DNA of 64,000 nt, taken from the NCBI RefSeq assembly GCF_001683795.1, contig NZ_LIGX01000022.1:17996-81995 (forward strand). Direction: 5' to 3'. A model generated the notes under the pieces. That model was given only the letters and a program-made list of their open reading frames with translations, made no database searches and was not told the DNA's origin. Below, piece after piece: positions 45,501 through 53,105 of this stretch. This DNA comes from Neoakkermansia glycaniphila (GTDB taxonomy: Bacteria; Verrucomicrobiota; Verrucomicrobiia; Verrucomicrobiales; Akkermansiaceae). The stretch's first letter is position 1, and each line of letters begins with the position of its first letter. Both the position numbers and the translations under genes were made by a program.

Positions 45501-47639
45501 GGCACCATCACGGCAGGAGCAGCCCTCTCTCTTGGCGAGACAGGCAATATCACCATCAACGGCGGAAGCCTGTATGCCACGGCTCAGGGAGCTTTGGGAA
45601 ACAATACGATCAAGTTGACGGGCGGACACATCTACGCGCACAACGTCAACTCGCTCGGCTCCAGCAACATTGTTGCCCACGGCGCAGCCGACGGAGCCGA
45701 AGCGTGGATCCATACGAGCGCCTTCGACCATGCATCCTCGCTGGGAGCCGGCAAAATTGCTTTGCAGGAAGGTTCCGTCCTTTATCTGGAGGGAGCTCAA
45801 GGCAAAGCACTTGATTCTCTGTCGCTCCTGACATTCGACGGCGGCCGCGTCTACGTGGACGGCACGGTTGATGCTTCCGGTTTCACCAATTACCATTCAA
45901 ACAACGGACGCAATGCCATCTTCGACGTGGAAGGAGCCAACGCACAGTTGACCGTCGCCGACTACGCGGGTACCGATCCGTCCATTACGATCGAAAAACT
46001 CGGTACAGGGATACTCTCCACCACAGTGCATACCGATATCAATGCCAGCCTTCTTGTCCGCGAAGGCTCCATCGTCCTGAACATGTCGGATAAGGGCGGA
46101 AGCGCCTACCAGCTCAACGGCTCCATCGCAGGCGACGGCACGATCGTCATCCGCGGTTCCCATGCGTTCCGTGCAGGCCCTACGCAGGATTTCAGAGGCA
46201 CGTTCTACATCGACCAAAACGGTGAGGATAAAATGATGATCGTCTCGGGCAACTCCAATAGAAAGGATACCTACTACGATGTCGTGCTGAACCGGGGCAA
46301 TATCTCCATGTGGGACAGCTCGTCCGACAATCATCTCGTCTGGGGGAACCTGAGCTCGGGAACAGGCGATTATGCCTCTCTGTGCACGATCGGCGTCAAC
46401 TCCATCGTCGATGCCGGAAACGTATACGATCCCTTCATGCTGACTGTCCACCAGACGCGCAACGAAATCTTCAAGGGAACCTTCATTGATGGCGGTGTCG
46501 GGAAGAAGGTTGTCGCCGACTTCGAAAAAATGGGGGCTGCCACACTTACCCTCACGGGAGACAGCACCAGCACCGGCACCATGTACATCCGGGAAGGAGC
46601 CATCCAGCTCGGCAACGGCGGAACGACCGGCCACTGGGCAGGCAACATCGAAAACAATGCCAGGCTCGCCATGAACTACGGAGCTGTCGACAAAACGTTC
46701 AACAGCACCATTTCCGGCACGGGCGCCGTATCCATCCAGACGGGAGGAACCGTCACGATCACGAAGGATAATACCTATGCAGGAGGTACGGAAATCGGCA
46801 AGGGCCGCGTTCTCTTGGACAATACGGGTACGCTCGGAAGCGGTGAAATCACGATGTCCGGCACATCCTCGCTCGAAGTGGCTGCCACAGCTGCCGCAGA
46901 CAAGGGGCTGGTGAACAGCAGCGTCCGCGTTGCCGACAATGCGAATGCCAGCGTCAAAAATGCTGACCTCGGGCAATCGGGCCGCATTTACACCGCCAAC
47001 GGAACCATCAGCGTCAAGGGCGGCCAAAACACCGTCACCGTCACGACGGGCAGCAGCAAGAGCACACTCTCCGGCACGATGAAAGGCGCGGCGGTCAGCC
47101 TCAGCACCATCGATACGAACATGGTCGCCGTCCTGCAGCACGGAAAGCTGGATACGGGCGCCAAAGTCACCGCGACTGCGGGAGAATCCAAAATCTCCGG
47201 CGGCCTGTGGGCCATCTACGATGCTTCCTCGCTGGATCTCTCCAATGAAGCGATCCTCACGGAATCGAAGCTTGCCATCGCCGACACGGCCACCATGAAC
47301 GTCGGAGATCTGAGCGTGATCGTTCTGGACCTCAACCAATCCATACTGGACCAATTGACAGGTGCAGGCAAGGAACGCCTGTCCATCAACCTCTTCGATT
47401 CGGTGAGCGATATGAACAGCCTGATCAACGGCGGCTCGCAAATCTATATCGACCTCAGCACCAATTTCAGGGAAGCGGGATGGTCGGTCAGCCGCAGCTC
47501 CGTCGATACGGCAAGCGGCACCGCATGGTGGGACAACGGAATCGTCGTTCTGGAACATAATGTGCCCGAACCTTCCAGCGCCACGCTGATCATGTTCGGA
47601 GCCGCATCCTTGCTTCTGCGCCGCAGGCGCGGCAAATAA
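42567..47639 (+). CDS. Giant surface protein with autotransporter-type repeats and PEP-CTERM anchor
   Basis: The 1690-aa protein starts with a signal-like N-terminus (YLIALCFASAPQIMAQ) and consists mostly of glycine/threonine/asparagine-rich beta-helix repeats. Autotransporter-associated strands such as GNFTKSGAGTLKITGASSAW, NTYSGGTIVSEGAVRGIA and EKLGTGILSTTVHTD recur at irregular spacing. It ends with VPEPSSATLIMFGAASLLLR plus RRRGK, a PEP-CTERM signal: PEP motif, hydrophobic helix, basic tail. There is no C-terminal outer-membrane barrel. PEP-CTERM proteins are exported and processed at the membrane by an exosortase; this one could be an adhesin. A strong bidirectional terminator follows. 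Confidence 0.85.
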   Translation: MFHCLRYHRYLIALCFASAPQIMAQDGSIRPLESETENRDYSLSLSSARTGNPAEFQTETYADTAASDPLGYGYYLWTGKGSSSNVLDKNNWTYDSGTPDPSNKATWGSSQTPTFLVLDPNLMSTFPNGLLQNAQMSINFTPLTLSGIIVKARTDGKSDKFAITNVAGVGETSGNLVRYLNLVGVNGADVTFQMDGSLELGNATNPFTGVNVDSNWNINFADGKYLNVYGSMRSMAGTRISLTGKGTLNLFNANRELNAEWHLADGASIVFNRNADISINSTNFLGTGDIHVTSGVGTLQIAGDNGALFSNNVIIEQGATFHLMEGIRDTTTVDLIVYSNMTGKISGSGNMSFERQNSGKNYCNESWVFTGDNSGFTGNWLTDRDINSYNDRDKRYGIIPLMFGDGQTLKGTNESIAGTGAIIGTSANNRGGSLVGINYSNDVTLINSLQGELRLHHLTDSTLTLTGNNSHIYGTYVEAGGTLRVYDVSALGDANTYTKSGVNNRGGAVVALNNGSTFEYAGDSNANAITNGLFNTEGTWGINIAKETTVLTWDISQKAVYKDAFNAQSARREGNFTKSGAGTLKITGASSAWDGQGKLFTSSTKAGTLFLNEGTLEIGDNASLGNVGKIVMGGATLKQSGGNQVFTLGSGVTLTTDKAIRYAMNNTIDGGLKVSGGIMEFVMSPKDIFGTPGLPAYSFLNSYNVTGNFDLSSTGTFSFVLDGGMAFDKEGYYLMFTAANDMSSMDWSRFKLSGVETGENSRQKYAIYTGGTVISAEETVAGTSNEVYLQATPDLVDLRWNRADGGTWMAGKDISAQSDWHLPNYDDSRFFQSDRVIFGDTIMVDGKAVTLTGEQTITLGGDVRPSRITVEGNADYVITSQEGASYGIGGQAALYKTGSGQLDIRTSNTYSGGTIVSEGAVRGIAANSFGSGLITINNTGQVFTFAENALGSCDIKIEGGQLLLYSTNRNQGDVTMNGGTITAGAALSLGETGNITINGGSLYATAQGALGNNTIKLTGGHIYAHNVNSLGSSNIVAHGAADGAEAWIHTSAFDHASSLGAGKIALQEGSVLYLEGAQGKALDSLSLLTFDGGRVYVDGTVDASGFTNYHSNNGRNAIFDVEGANAQLTVADYAGTDPSITIEKLGTGILSTTVHTDINASLLVREGSIVLNMSDKGGSAYQLNGSIAGDGTIVIRGSHAFRAGPTQDFRGTFYIDQNGEDKMMIVSGNSNRKDTYYDVVLNRGNISMWDSSSDNHLVWGNLSSGTGDYASLCTIGVNSIVDAGNVYDPFMLTVHQTRNEIFKGTFIDGGVGKKVVADFEKMGAATLTLTGDSTSTGTMYIREGAIQLGNGGTTGHWAGNIENNARLAMNYGAVDKTFNSTISGTGAVSIQTGGTVTITKDNTYAGGTEIGKGRVLLDNTGTLGSGEITMSGTSSLEVAATAAADKGLVNSSVRVADNANASVKNADLGQSGRIYTANGTISVKGGQNTVTVTTGSSKSTLSGTMKGAAVSLSTIDTNMVAVLQHGKLDTGAKVTATAGESKISGGLWAIYDASSLDLSNEAILTESKLAIADTATMNVGDLSVIVLDLNQSILDQLTGAGKERLSINLFDSVSDMNSLINGGSQIYIDLSTNFREAGWSVSRSSVDTASGTAWWDNGIVVLEHNVPEPSSATLIMFGAASLLLRRRRGK

Positions 47640-47665
47640 GCGGCAAAACCTGCATGCAACTTCCG

Positions 47666-47695
47666 AAAACGCCGATCCTCAGATCGGCGTTTTTT
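47666..47695. terminator. Bidirectional terminator between the giant PEP-CTERM gene and the menE-like gene
   Basis: AAAACGCCGATC (47666-47677) and GATCGGCGTTTT (47682-47693) form a perfect 12-bp stem with a four-base loop, with A and T runs on both sides. The stop codon of the menE-like gene (47681-47679) lies in the loop. Confidence 0.9.
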
Positions 47696-48773
47696 GTCGT
47701 GCGCCGTTCGAAAGGCTCTCACGCAGCCGGGCGCGGCCCAGCTTGCCCATTTCATTCCTGGGCAATTCGCCGCAGGAAAGGAACCGCACCCGCTGGTATC
47801 CGGGCACGGAGGCATTCCACATTTGGGCGGCCTGCCTCATGATTGCCTCCTGCGGGCCGCACAGAACCAGAGCCAGCCCCGCGCGTTCGTCCGGCACCGT
47901 CTCCACGCAACTGTCCGGCGCAACTGCACGCAAGGCATGCTCGACGGCGTCAATATCCACCAGCTCGCCCAGAATCTTGACCTGACGATCCACCCGGCGG
48001 ATGAATCGCAGCCGACCGCCTTTCAATTCCACCAAATCCTTCGACCTCCACCACGCACCGGGTTCATTCCCCGACAGGGAAAACACCCCATCGCCATCCT
48101 CCGTCACGATACCGCTGAACAAGGCCGGGCCGTTCAAGGCAAGCAAGCCGTCTTCCTCCACGCGCAGGTTCCAATGAGGAAGCACGGGCAGCCATTCATC
48201 GCCGAATTCATCGCCGGGAAGAGCCGTCGCAATCTGCGAGGCGGCTTCCGTCATTCCATAGCTTTGCACGACAGGCCAGCCCAGCCTGCGAGCCATGCGC
48301 CCGGTTTCGCGTTCAAGGCTTCCGCCTCCGACCACGATGCCGCGAAGGCAGGCGGGAGCTTCGATCCCCTGCCGCACCAGATCCACCACCTGTGCCGGAA
48401 CGAGGGAAGACCACGCGCTCCCCGTCTGCCGGACGAGATCGGCATAGCGGACGGCATCCCATTTACCGGACAACTCATGAACGCGCGCACCCGCCTCGCG
48501 CGCCCTCCAGCCGATCATGCTGCCGCCGACATGGTACAGAGGCAATGGGCAGCACCAATCCCCCCGCCATGCCGACAAATGCTCCACCGCGCCACGGGCG
48601 GAAGCCTGCAGGGCGTCCGGGGTAAAAAGGATCATTTTCGGCGGATTGCCGGACGACCCGGAGCTGGCGAAGCCGACCATGCCGGGAAGATCCTTCCGGC
48701 CATCGAGAAAGGCCTTGACGCGCTCGCACCACGCGAACAAATGCGGCGGAGCATGCAAAATGTGGCGAGCCAT
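47679..48773 (-). CDS. AMP-binding acyl-CoA ligase, MenE-like
   Basis: The 364-aa adenylate-forming enzyme has a short N-terminus, the P-loop variant GFASSGSSGNPPKMILFT, the CPLPLYHVGGSMIGWRAR region, GGGSLERETGRMARRLG, the A5 motif VVQSYGMTEAASQIA, a WWRSKDLVELKGGRLRFIRR motif including the hinge RVDRQVKILGE, and a C-terminal NEMGKLGRARLRE with the catalytic Lys. The short size and architecture suggest o-succinylbenzoate-CoA ligase (MenE) of menaquinone synthesis. No other men genes are in the window, so the symbol is withheld. The start is four bases after the RNase-like gene. Confidence 0.75.
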   Translation of the reverse strand: MARHILHAPPHLFAWCERVKAFLDGRKDLPGMVGFASSGSSGNPPKMILFTPDALQASARGAVEHLSAWRGDWCCPLPLYHVGGSMIGWRAREAGARVHELSGKWDAVRYADLVRQTGSAWSSLVPAQVVDLVRQGIEAPACLRGIVVGGGSLERETGRMARRLGWPVVQSYGMTEAASQIATALPGDEFGDEWLPVLPHWNLRVEEDGLLALNGPALFSGIVTEDGDGVFSLSGNEPGAWWRSKDLVELKGGRLRFIRRVDRQVKILGELVDIDAVEHALRAVAPDSCVETVPDERAGLALVLCGPQEAIMRQAAQMWNASVPGYQRVRFLSCGELPRNEMGKLGRARLRESLSNGARQKTPI

Positions 48774-48776
48774 GGC

Positions 48777-49088
48777 CTAGCAGGTTTCGCCGCGCCTCCG
48801 GAGAACGTGCAGGCGTTCTTCCATGCGGGGGCGCAGATGGTGTTCGATCCATGCATACGCGCCTTCCAGACCGTCGCTTTTGAAGACGCGGCCGATCTGG
48901 GCTTCCACCCCAGTGGCATTGCCGGTAAGGCGAAGGAAATCGTTGCTGGTCATTTCGATGAAAAGCTTCCCGTCAATCTCCTTTCGGAAGGAAAGTATCC
49001 ATTCCCGCACATAAAGCGCCAGAATGGCATCGCCTACCCATGCTTCGGCGCGCACGCGGGGGTCCTGGTCTGGTGGTAATTTCGACAT
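48777..49088 (-). CDS. Mini-ribonuclease III-like protein
   Basis: From ATG 49088 (MSKLPPDQDPRVRAEAWVGD) the product is 103 aa; another ATG at 49100 adds four residues. It contains the RNase III signature in the form RAEAWVGDAILALYVREWIL and a second helix SNDFLRLTGNATGVEAQIGR. Mini-III enzymes lack a dsRNA-binding domain and process 23S rRNA in some bacteria. This copy is shorter than usual (about 130 aa), so the second catalytic carboxylate should be checked. It lies upstream of the menE-like gene. Confidence 0.65.
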   Translation of the reverse strand: MSKLPPDQDPRVRAEAWVGDAILALYVREWILSFRKEIDGKLFIEMTSNDFLRLTGNATGVEAQIGRVFKSDGLEGAYAWIEHHLRPRMEERLHVLRRRGETC

Positions 49089-49100
49089 GAAAACGATCAA

Positions 49101-49865
49101 TCAGGCAACGACTCCAGGAGCAATGGACGAAGTTGCAGGAGTTGGCGGTGCAGGAGCCGGAGCAGCGGGAGCAGGCGCCGGAAACGGCTCCGCCGCAGGG
49201 GCGGCAGGCTGAACGGGAGCGGGCTGCGAAGGCTGCGGCTGCACAGCGGGCAGCACCGGGGAACTTATGGGCGGCTTCGATCCCTCAAGCCTTTCGATAC
49301 GGTTGCGCAGCTCTGCTTCGGAATCTGCGCTCCAATAGCCGGAATCCAGCTCAATGCAGATATTGGAATAAGGCAGAATCGTATTCGTCTTGATGACGAG
49401 CACGCGGAATTGCTTGATGGCATCCTCGACCTGGCTGTTGATGATGCGGTTGGGCAGGCTGTAATGGAAACGGCCAGGTATAAGTTTACCGATGCTCTGG
49501 CGGTACTTGCGGATGCCCGGCGCATAATCTTCCGTCACGGCATCCATTTCCTTGCATATCCAGATGCGGGGGATCAGCTTCCCTTCGGCCTCCAGAATAT
49601 CGAGAACTTCCATGAAGACCGCATCGGACGGCGCATCCACCGCGATGGTCTGCACACCCGTTCCTGCATAGACAGGGTACGAAGCTTCCGCAATGACGAT
49701 CCAGTTCCTCGCGCCGAGCGGCGTCACATTTTCCGCGATCTGGTTGCGCAGCTCCATTTCCGGCCCGGTCGGCATCTGCATGCACGATACGCACAGAAAC
49801 AGGGAAACAGCACAAGTCAATGCTGTTTCAAAGAAGAATCCTGTCTTGCGTGGGGATGGGGGCAT
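49101..49865 (-). CDS. Lipoprotein with RbsD/FucU-like domain
   Basis: Starting at ATG 49865 the product has 254 residues; a longer frame to 49976 would overlap nuoC. It opens with a signal sequence ending FLCVSC (lipobox-like), then a domain with NWIVIAEASYPVYAGTGVQT, an IWICKEMDAVTEDY segment and FRVLVIKTNTILPYSNICIE, a pattern reminiscent of the RbsD/FucU sugar mutarotase fold (compare VRTGExTPYANxIL). A long Pro/Ala-rich tail of about 70 residues follows. RbsD homologues are normally cytosolic, so an exported version is unusual. It is downstream of nuoBC. Confidence 0.55.
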   Translation of the reverse strand: MPPSPRKTGFFFETALTCAVSLFLCVSCMQMPTGPEMELRNQIAENVTPLGARNWIVIAEASYPVYAGTGVQTIAVDAPSDAVFMEVLDILEAEGKLIPRIWICKEMDAVTEDYAPGIRKYRQSIGKLIPGRFHYSLPNRIINSQVEDAIKQFRVLVIKTNTILPYSNICIELDSGYWSADSEAELRNRIERLEGSKPPISSPVLPAVQPQPSQPAPVQPAAPAAEPFPAPAPAAPAPAPPTPATSSIAPGVVA

Positions 49866-49899
49866 GGAGGGGACAAGGGGGATGCATGCATCTCCCCCC

Positions 49900-50487
49900 T
49901 CAGCAGTCGCAACCTCGTTCCCGGGGTTCGCGTTCGGCACTGGGGCATACGCCGGGCCGTGTCGCGAAGGGCGCACCGCCTGTCGGAGCCTTTTCCGTAA
50001 ACGCGACTCCGGGCAGTTCAGTGGGGATACCTTGTACGGGGAAGTCTTTGCGAAGGGGATAATACGGATATTCTTCCCACATCATGATGCGGCGAAGATC
50101 GGGATGGTTTTCGAAAACGATGCCCATCAGGTCGTAGGTCTCGCGTTCCAGCCAGTTTGCGCCCCGGTAAACCGGTACGCAGGAAGGCACGCTGCCGCCT
50201 TCGGCAACGGGAACCCGGAATTCGAGGTTCACGCCCTTTTCGGCCTGAGTGACGACGTAGATGACTTCGAAGCGCGGTTCCGAACCGAAGTTGTCCACCG
50301 AGCAGAGGTTGACCAGCATGTCGAAGCCGGCGGCATCGCGGGCATAGCGCAGCACGTCCAGAATCGCATCGGGCGTCGTCGTCAGAATCACGTCGCCCTG
50401 AAACTCGGTGCGCTTGGTGATGGCGGCTTCGAAGCGTTTGCAGATCTTGTCCGCGGCCAGGTTTTGCTGTTCGGTCAAAGTCATCAT
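49900..50487 (-). CDS. nuoC: NADH-quinone oxidoreductase subunit C
   Basis: The 195-aa subunit C (30 kDa type) contains FDMLVNLCSVDNFGSEPRFE, the VNLEFRVPVAEGGSVPSCVP segment, ANWLERETYDLMGIVFENHP and LRRIMMWEEYPYYPLRKDFP, the diagnostic C-terminal block. It belongs to the peripheral arm of complex I. The tail is Pro/Arg/Cys-rich with CDC at the very end. The gene follows nuoB by 22 bases. No nuoA precedes nuoB and nuoD does not follow nuoC, so the pair is separated from the rest of complex I. Confidence 0.95.
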   Translation of the reverse strand: MMTLTEQQNLAADKICKRFEAAITKRTEFQGDVILTTTPDAILDVLRYARDAAGFDMLVNLCSVDNFGSEPRFEVIYVVTQAEKGVNLEFRVPVAEGGSVPSCVPVYRGANWLERETYDLMGIVFENHPDLRRIMMWEEYPYYPLRKDFPVQGIPTELPGVAFTEKAPTGGAPFATRPGVCPSAEREPRERGCDC

Positions 50488-50509
50488 GATGGTGAATGGA
50501 AAGATTGGA

Positions 50510-51082
50510 TTATTCGAGGTTCATCGCCGCCACGACGGGATCCGGGCAGTTGGCCTCGCGGGGTTCCGCCGTCTTGAAGAAAGTGCGGGCGGGCTTGTCG
50601 CGGTCGATCTTCTTGCGCAGGGCGAGAAGGGATTCGAGAATGGCTTCCGGACGGGGAGGGCAGCCGGAGATGTACACATCCACGGGAATGATCTTGTCCA
50701 CGCCCTGCAACACGGAATAGCTGCGGAACATGCCGCCCGTGGAGGCGCAGGCACCCATGGCGATGCACCATTTCGGCTCGGGCATCTGATCCCAGATGCG
50801 GCGGATGGCCAGAGCCATCTTGTAGGTCACGGTACCGGCCACGAGCATCACGTCCGCCTGGCGGGGAGAGAAACGTGTCACTTCGGAGCCGAAGCGGGAA
50901 AGGTCGTAACGGGAACAGGCCACAGCCATGAACTCGATGGCGCAGCAGGAAAGGCCCATCGGCATCGGCCACAGCGAAGTCTTGCGTATCCAATTGATGG
51001 CGGCATCCAGCGTGGTGAAGACGAATCCGCCTTCCGCATTCTGGTCAACGATACTTGTTTCCTGCATTTCTTCAGTGGACAT
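50510..51082 (-). CDS. nuoB: NADH-quinone oxidoreductase subunit B
   Basis: This 190-aa protein carries the N2 iron-sulfur cluster of complex I. The ligands are in [20 protein letters not shown], the [16 protein letters not shown] segment and [15 protein letters not shown], all intact. Other conserved blocks are [20 protein letters not shown] and IPVDVYI. It is the first gene of a short nuoB-nuoC unit. Confidence 0.97.
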   Translation of the reverse strand: MSTEEMQETSIVDQNAEGGFVFTTLDAAINWIRKTSLWPMPMGLSCCAIEFMAVACSRYDLSRFGSEVTRFSPRQADVMLVAGTVTYKMALAIRRIWDQMPEPKWCIAMGACASTGGMFRSYSVLQGVDKIIPVDVYISGCPPRPEAILESLLALRKKIDRDKPARTFFKTAEPREANCPDPVVAAMNLE

Positions 51083-51227
51083 GACGATACTTCAACGGGG
51101 GATGATGTTCCCGTGCGGCTTCCAGCATACTTGTTTCCACCCGCTTGGCAAGCCAAAAGTGCGTGTTTTGCAGGGAAAACGGGAAATCCCGGGGCGGGCG
51201 CGGCACCGTTTCAAACGCAGCCCGGCA

Positions 51228-51983
51228 TCAGACGTGCCAGTCGTCCAGAATCCACTTCGCCGGCAGCACGCGATGGTGCACCTTTTTGCCCCGGAATCCG
51301 TCCACAGCCTGATCCGGATCGGGATTGCCGTGAAACACGAGAATCTTCGTATCCGGGCGGGCGGGAGCCTTCAGAAGATTCAGAGGAAATACGGGGCGGC
51401 ATGTGCGCTTGAAGCTCTTCACCCACTCTTCCGGCCACCAGCAGGGGTTCTTCATCGCATGTGTCAGGAAAGCCTGTTCCGTAGGATACCGGCGATGATC
51501 GTTCGCCGCCTCGAACTCGCGGACGAATGTTTCGAAAATGTATCCCGAACGCCCGGCATCAAAACGGAAGATTGAGGAATTACCGATGGCCGGACGCTTG
51601 CGGAACAATGTCTTATGCCATTCGATCCAGTTGTGGATGATGCAGTTGCGGCCGGGCATGTAGTCGAAAAAGCAGTCGATATCCTGCATGATGACCACAT
51701 CCACGTCAAGAAACAGCGTCGGCCCCTCCAACCCGGCAAAACCATCCTGAAGAATGGTCAGCTTCGAGAAAATATTGGGCCATTTCTCATAGCCCGGATT
51801 GTCCGGGAAAGGGTGAGGCTCTATCCCCTCATCCAGCCCGGAAGGATCATCCGTGACGCAGAGGAAGCGGAACGGGCGCGACAAATGCCGCTTGACCGAG
51901 TGGTACAGAATGTTGGTGTACGAAGCCGGATAGCGCGTCCCCCATTTCAGACAGATCACATTGCACTCCGGTTTCTTACTCAT
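51228..51983 (-). CDS. Glycosyltransferase with DxD motif
   Basis: From ATG 51983 the product is 251 aa. It starts ECNVICLKWGTRYPASYTNI, a typical GT-A entry, has FRFLCVTDDPSGL, the nucleotide-sugar metal motif in GPTLFLDVDVVIMQDIDCFF, and a C-terminal ILVFHGNPDPDQAVDG that resembles GT8-type folds. Donor and acceptor are unknown. It is divergent from two other glycosyltransferase genes, so the three may build the same envelope glycan. Confidence 0.8.
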   Translation of the reverse strand: MSKKPECNVICLKWGTRYPASYTNILYHSVKRHLSRPFRFLCVTDDPSGLDEGIEPHPFPDNPGYEKWPNIFSKLTILQDGFAGLEGPTLFLDVDVVIMQDIDCFFDYMPGRNCIIHNWIEWHKTLFRKRPAIGNSSIFRFDAGRSGYIFETFVREFEAANDHRRYPTEQAFLTHAMKNPCWWPEEWVKSFKRTCRPVFPLNLLKAPARPDTKILVFHGNPDPDQAVDGFRGKKVHHRVLPAKWILDDWHV

Positions 51984-52194
51984 ACACCCGGAAGTCAATC
52001 AATTTACGCCTCGCTTGTCAAGACAATTTCTCGTATTCCGGCAGGATATGCGCTACCGGACGCCCCCGGTGTTTGATCTTGACATCCAAAGGATGCCTTG
52101 TTACGGTTCCAAACGGAACCGCCGCCTCCCGCCGGGAGGAATCCGCAGGATTGCATACACGGCCGGCAACGCGCTTCCAAAGGTTCATCCACTC

Positions 52195-53085
52195 ATGCAT
52201 TCCATGCGCCAAACAAGCCCGTTCTGGGACAGTCTCGACGCCGTCCTCATCATCAATCTCGCCCACCGCACAGACCGCTGGGAACGCATCACCGCCATGC
52301 TGAGGGATCTCGTCCCCGCCGAAAAAATCCATCGCCTCGATGCGGTGCGCGGCATCACCATGCCCGGCTACCTCGAACAGCCGTGGTTCACGGATAAAAC
52401 ACCGGAAAAAGTCGCCGTCATGCGCGCCGGATCCGCAGGATGCATCGCCTCCCACCGCAAGGCCATCGAGACCGCCCGCGACAACGGCTGGAAAAACGTC
52501 CTGATCCTTGAGGACGACGCCAACCTTTTCGACACGCTGGAAGGCCGCAAGGGCGACATGATCGCCGAAATCATCCGCGACCCGCAGGCATGGGATCTCT
52601 TCTACCTCGGCTTCTACCAGCGCCACTTCAAATACACCGTCTGCCGCGAAGAAACGATCGACGGCGAACCGTTCCGCCTCGTCCGCATGGGAGGCCCCAT
52701 CATGCTGCACGCCTACATCGTCAACCAGAGCATCTACCAGCCTCTGCTGGACGGCATGCCGACGCAGGACGACATCTGGGAATGGAACGCATACTACGGC
52801 TCTATCGACGCATGGATGCAGAACTACTTTACCCGCGACCGCAACATCAAGGTATGGGGCACTCTGCCTCGCCTGTGCATGCAAATTGCCGATTACTCGG
52901 ACCTGCTGGCACGCCCCCGCACCGTGGAAGAGGAGATGGGCATACACCGCACCGTGTTTGAAAACCCCGTCACCCTCGCCAGCCTCGAAGCATCCCTGCC
53001 CCGCTCCATCTGGAAGAAAATGTACGACGCCTACAAATACGGAGGCCGCCTCTTCCGCCACCGCCGCCACGGATTCACCAAATAA
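52195..53085 (+). CDS. Glycosyltransferase family 25 (LPS-type)
   Basis: From ATG 52195 the product is 296 aa. It has the GT25 entry LDAVLIINLAHRTDRWERIT, HRLDAVRGITMPGYLEQ, GCIASHRKAIETARDNGWKN and the acidic motif VLILEDDANLFDTLEG. GT25 enzymes add galactose to lipooligosaccharide; here the sugar is not known. A longer frame reaches into the divergent gene and has no GT features. The GT10 gene follows after 20 bases. Confidence 0.88.
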   Translation: MHSMRQTSPFWDSLDAVLIINLAHRTDRWERITAMLRDLVPAEKIHRLDAVRGITMPGYLEQPWFTDKTPEKVAVMRAGSAGCIASHRKAIETARDNGWKNVLILEDDANLFDTLEGRKGDMIAEIIRDPQAWDLFYLGFYQRHFKYTVCREETIDGEPFRLVRMGGPIMLHAYIVNQSIYQPLLDGMPTQDDIWEWNAYYGSIDAWMQNYFTRDRNIKVWGTLPRLCMQIADYSDLLARPRTVEEEMGIHRTVFENPVTLASLEASLPRSIWKKMYDAYKYGGRLFRHRRHGFTK

Positions 53086-53105
53086 GGCCCTCGTTCCACC
53101 CCGGC

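Noticed and set aside
43884..47558. Two long minus-strand frames (670 and 553 codons) opposite the giant PEP-CTERM gene
   Set aside because: They mirror the regular codon use of a repeat-rich gene; the plus-strand frame has a signal peptide, repeats and a PEP-CTERM end.
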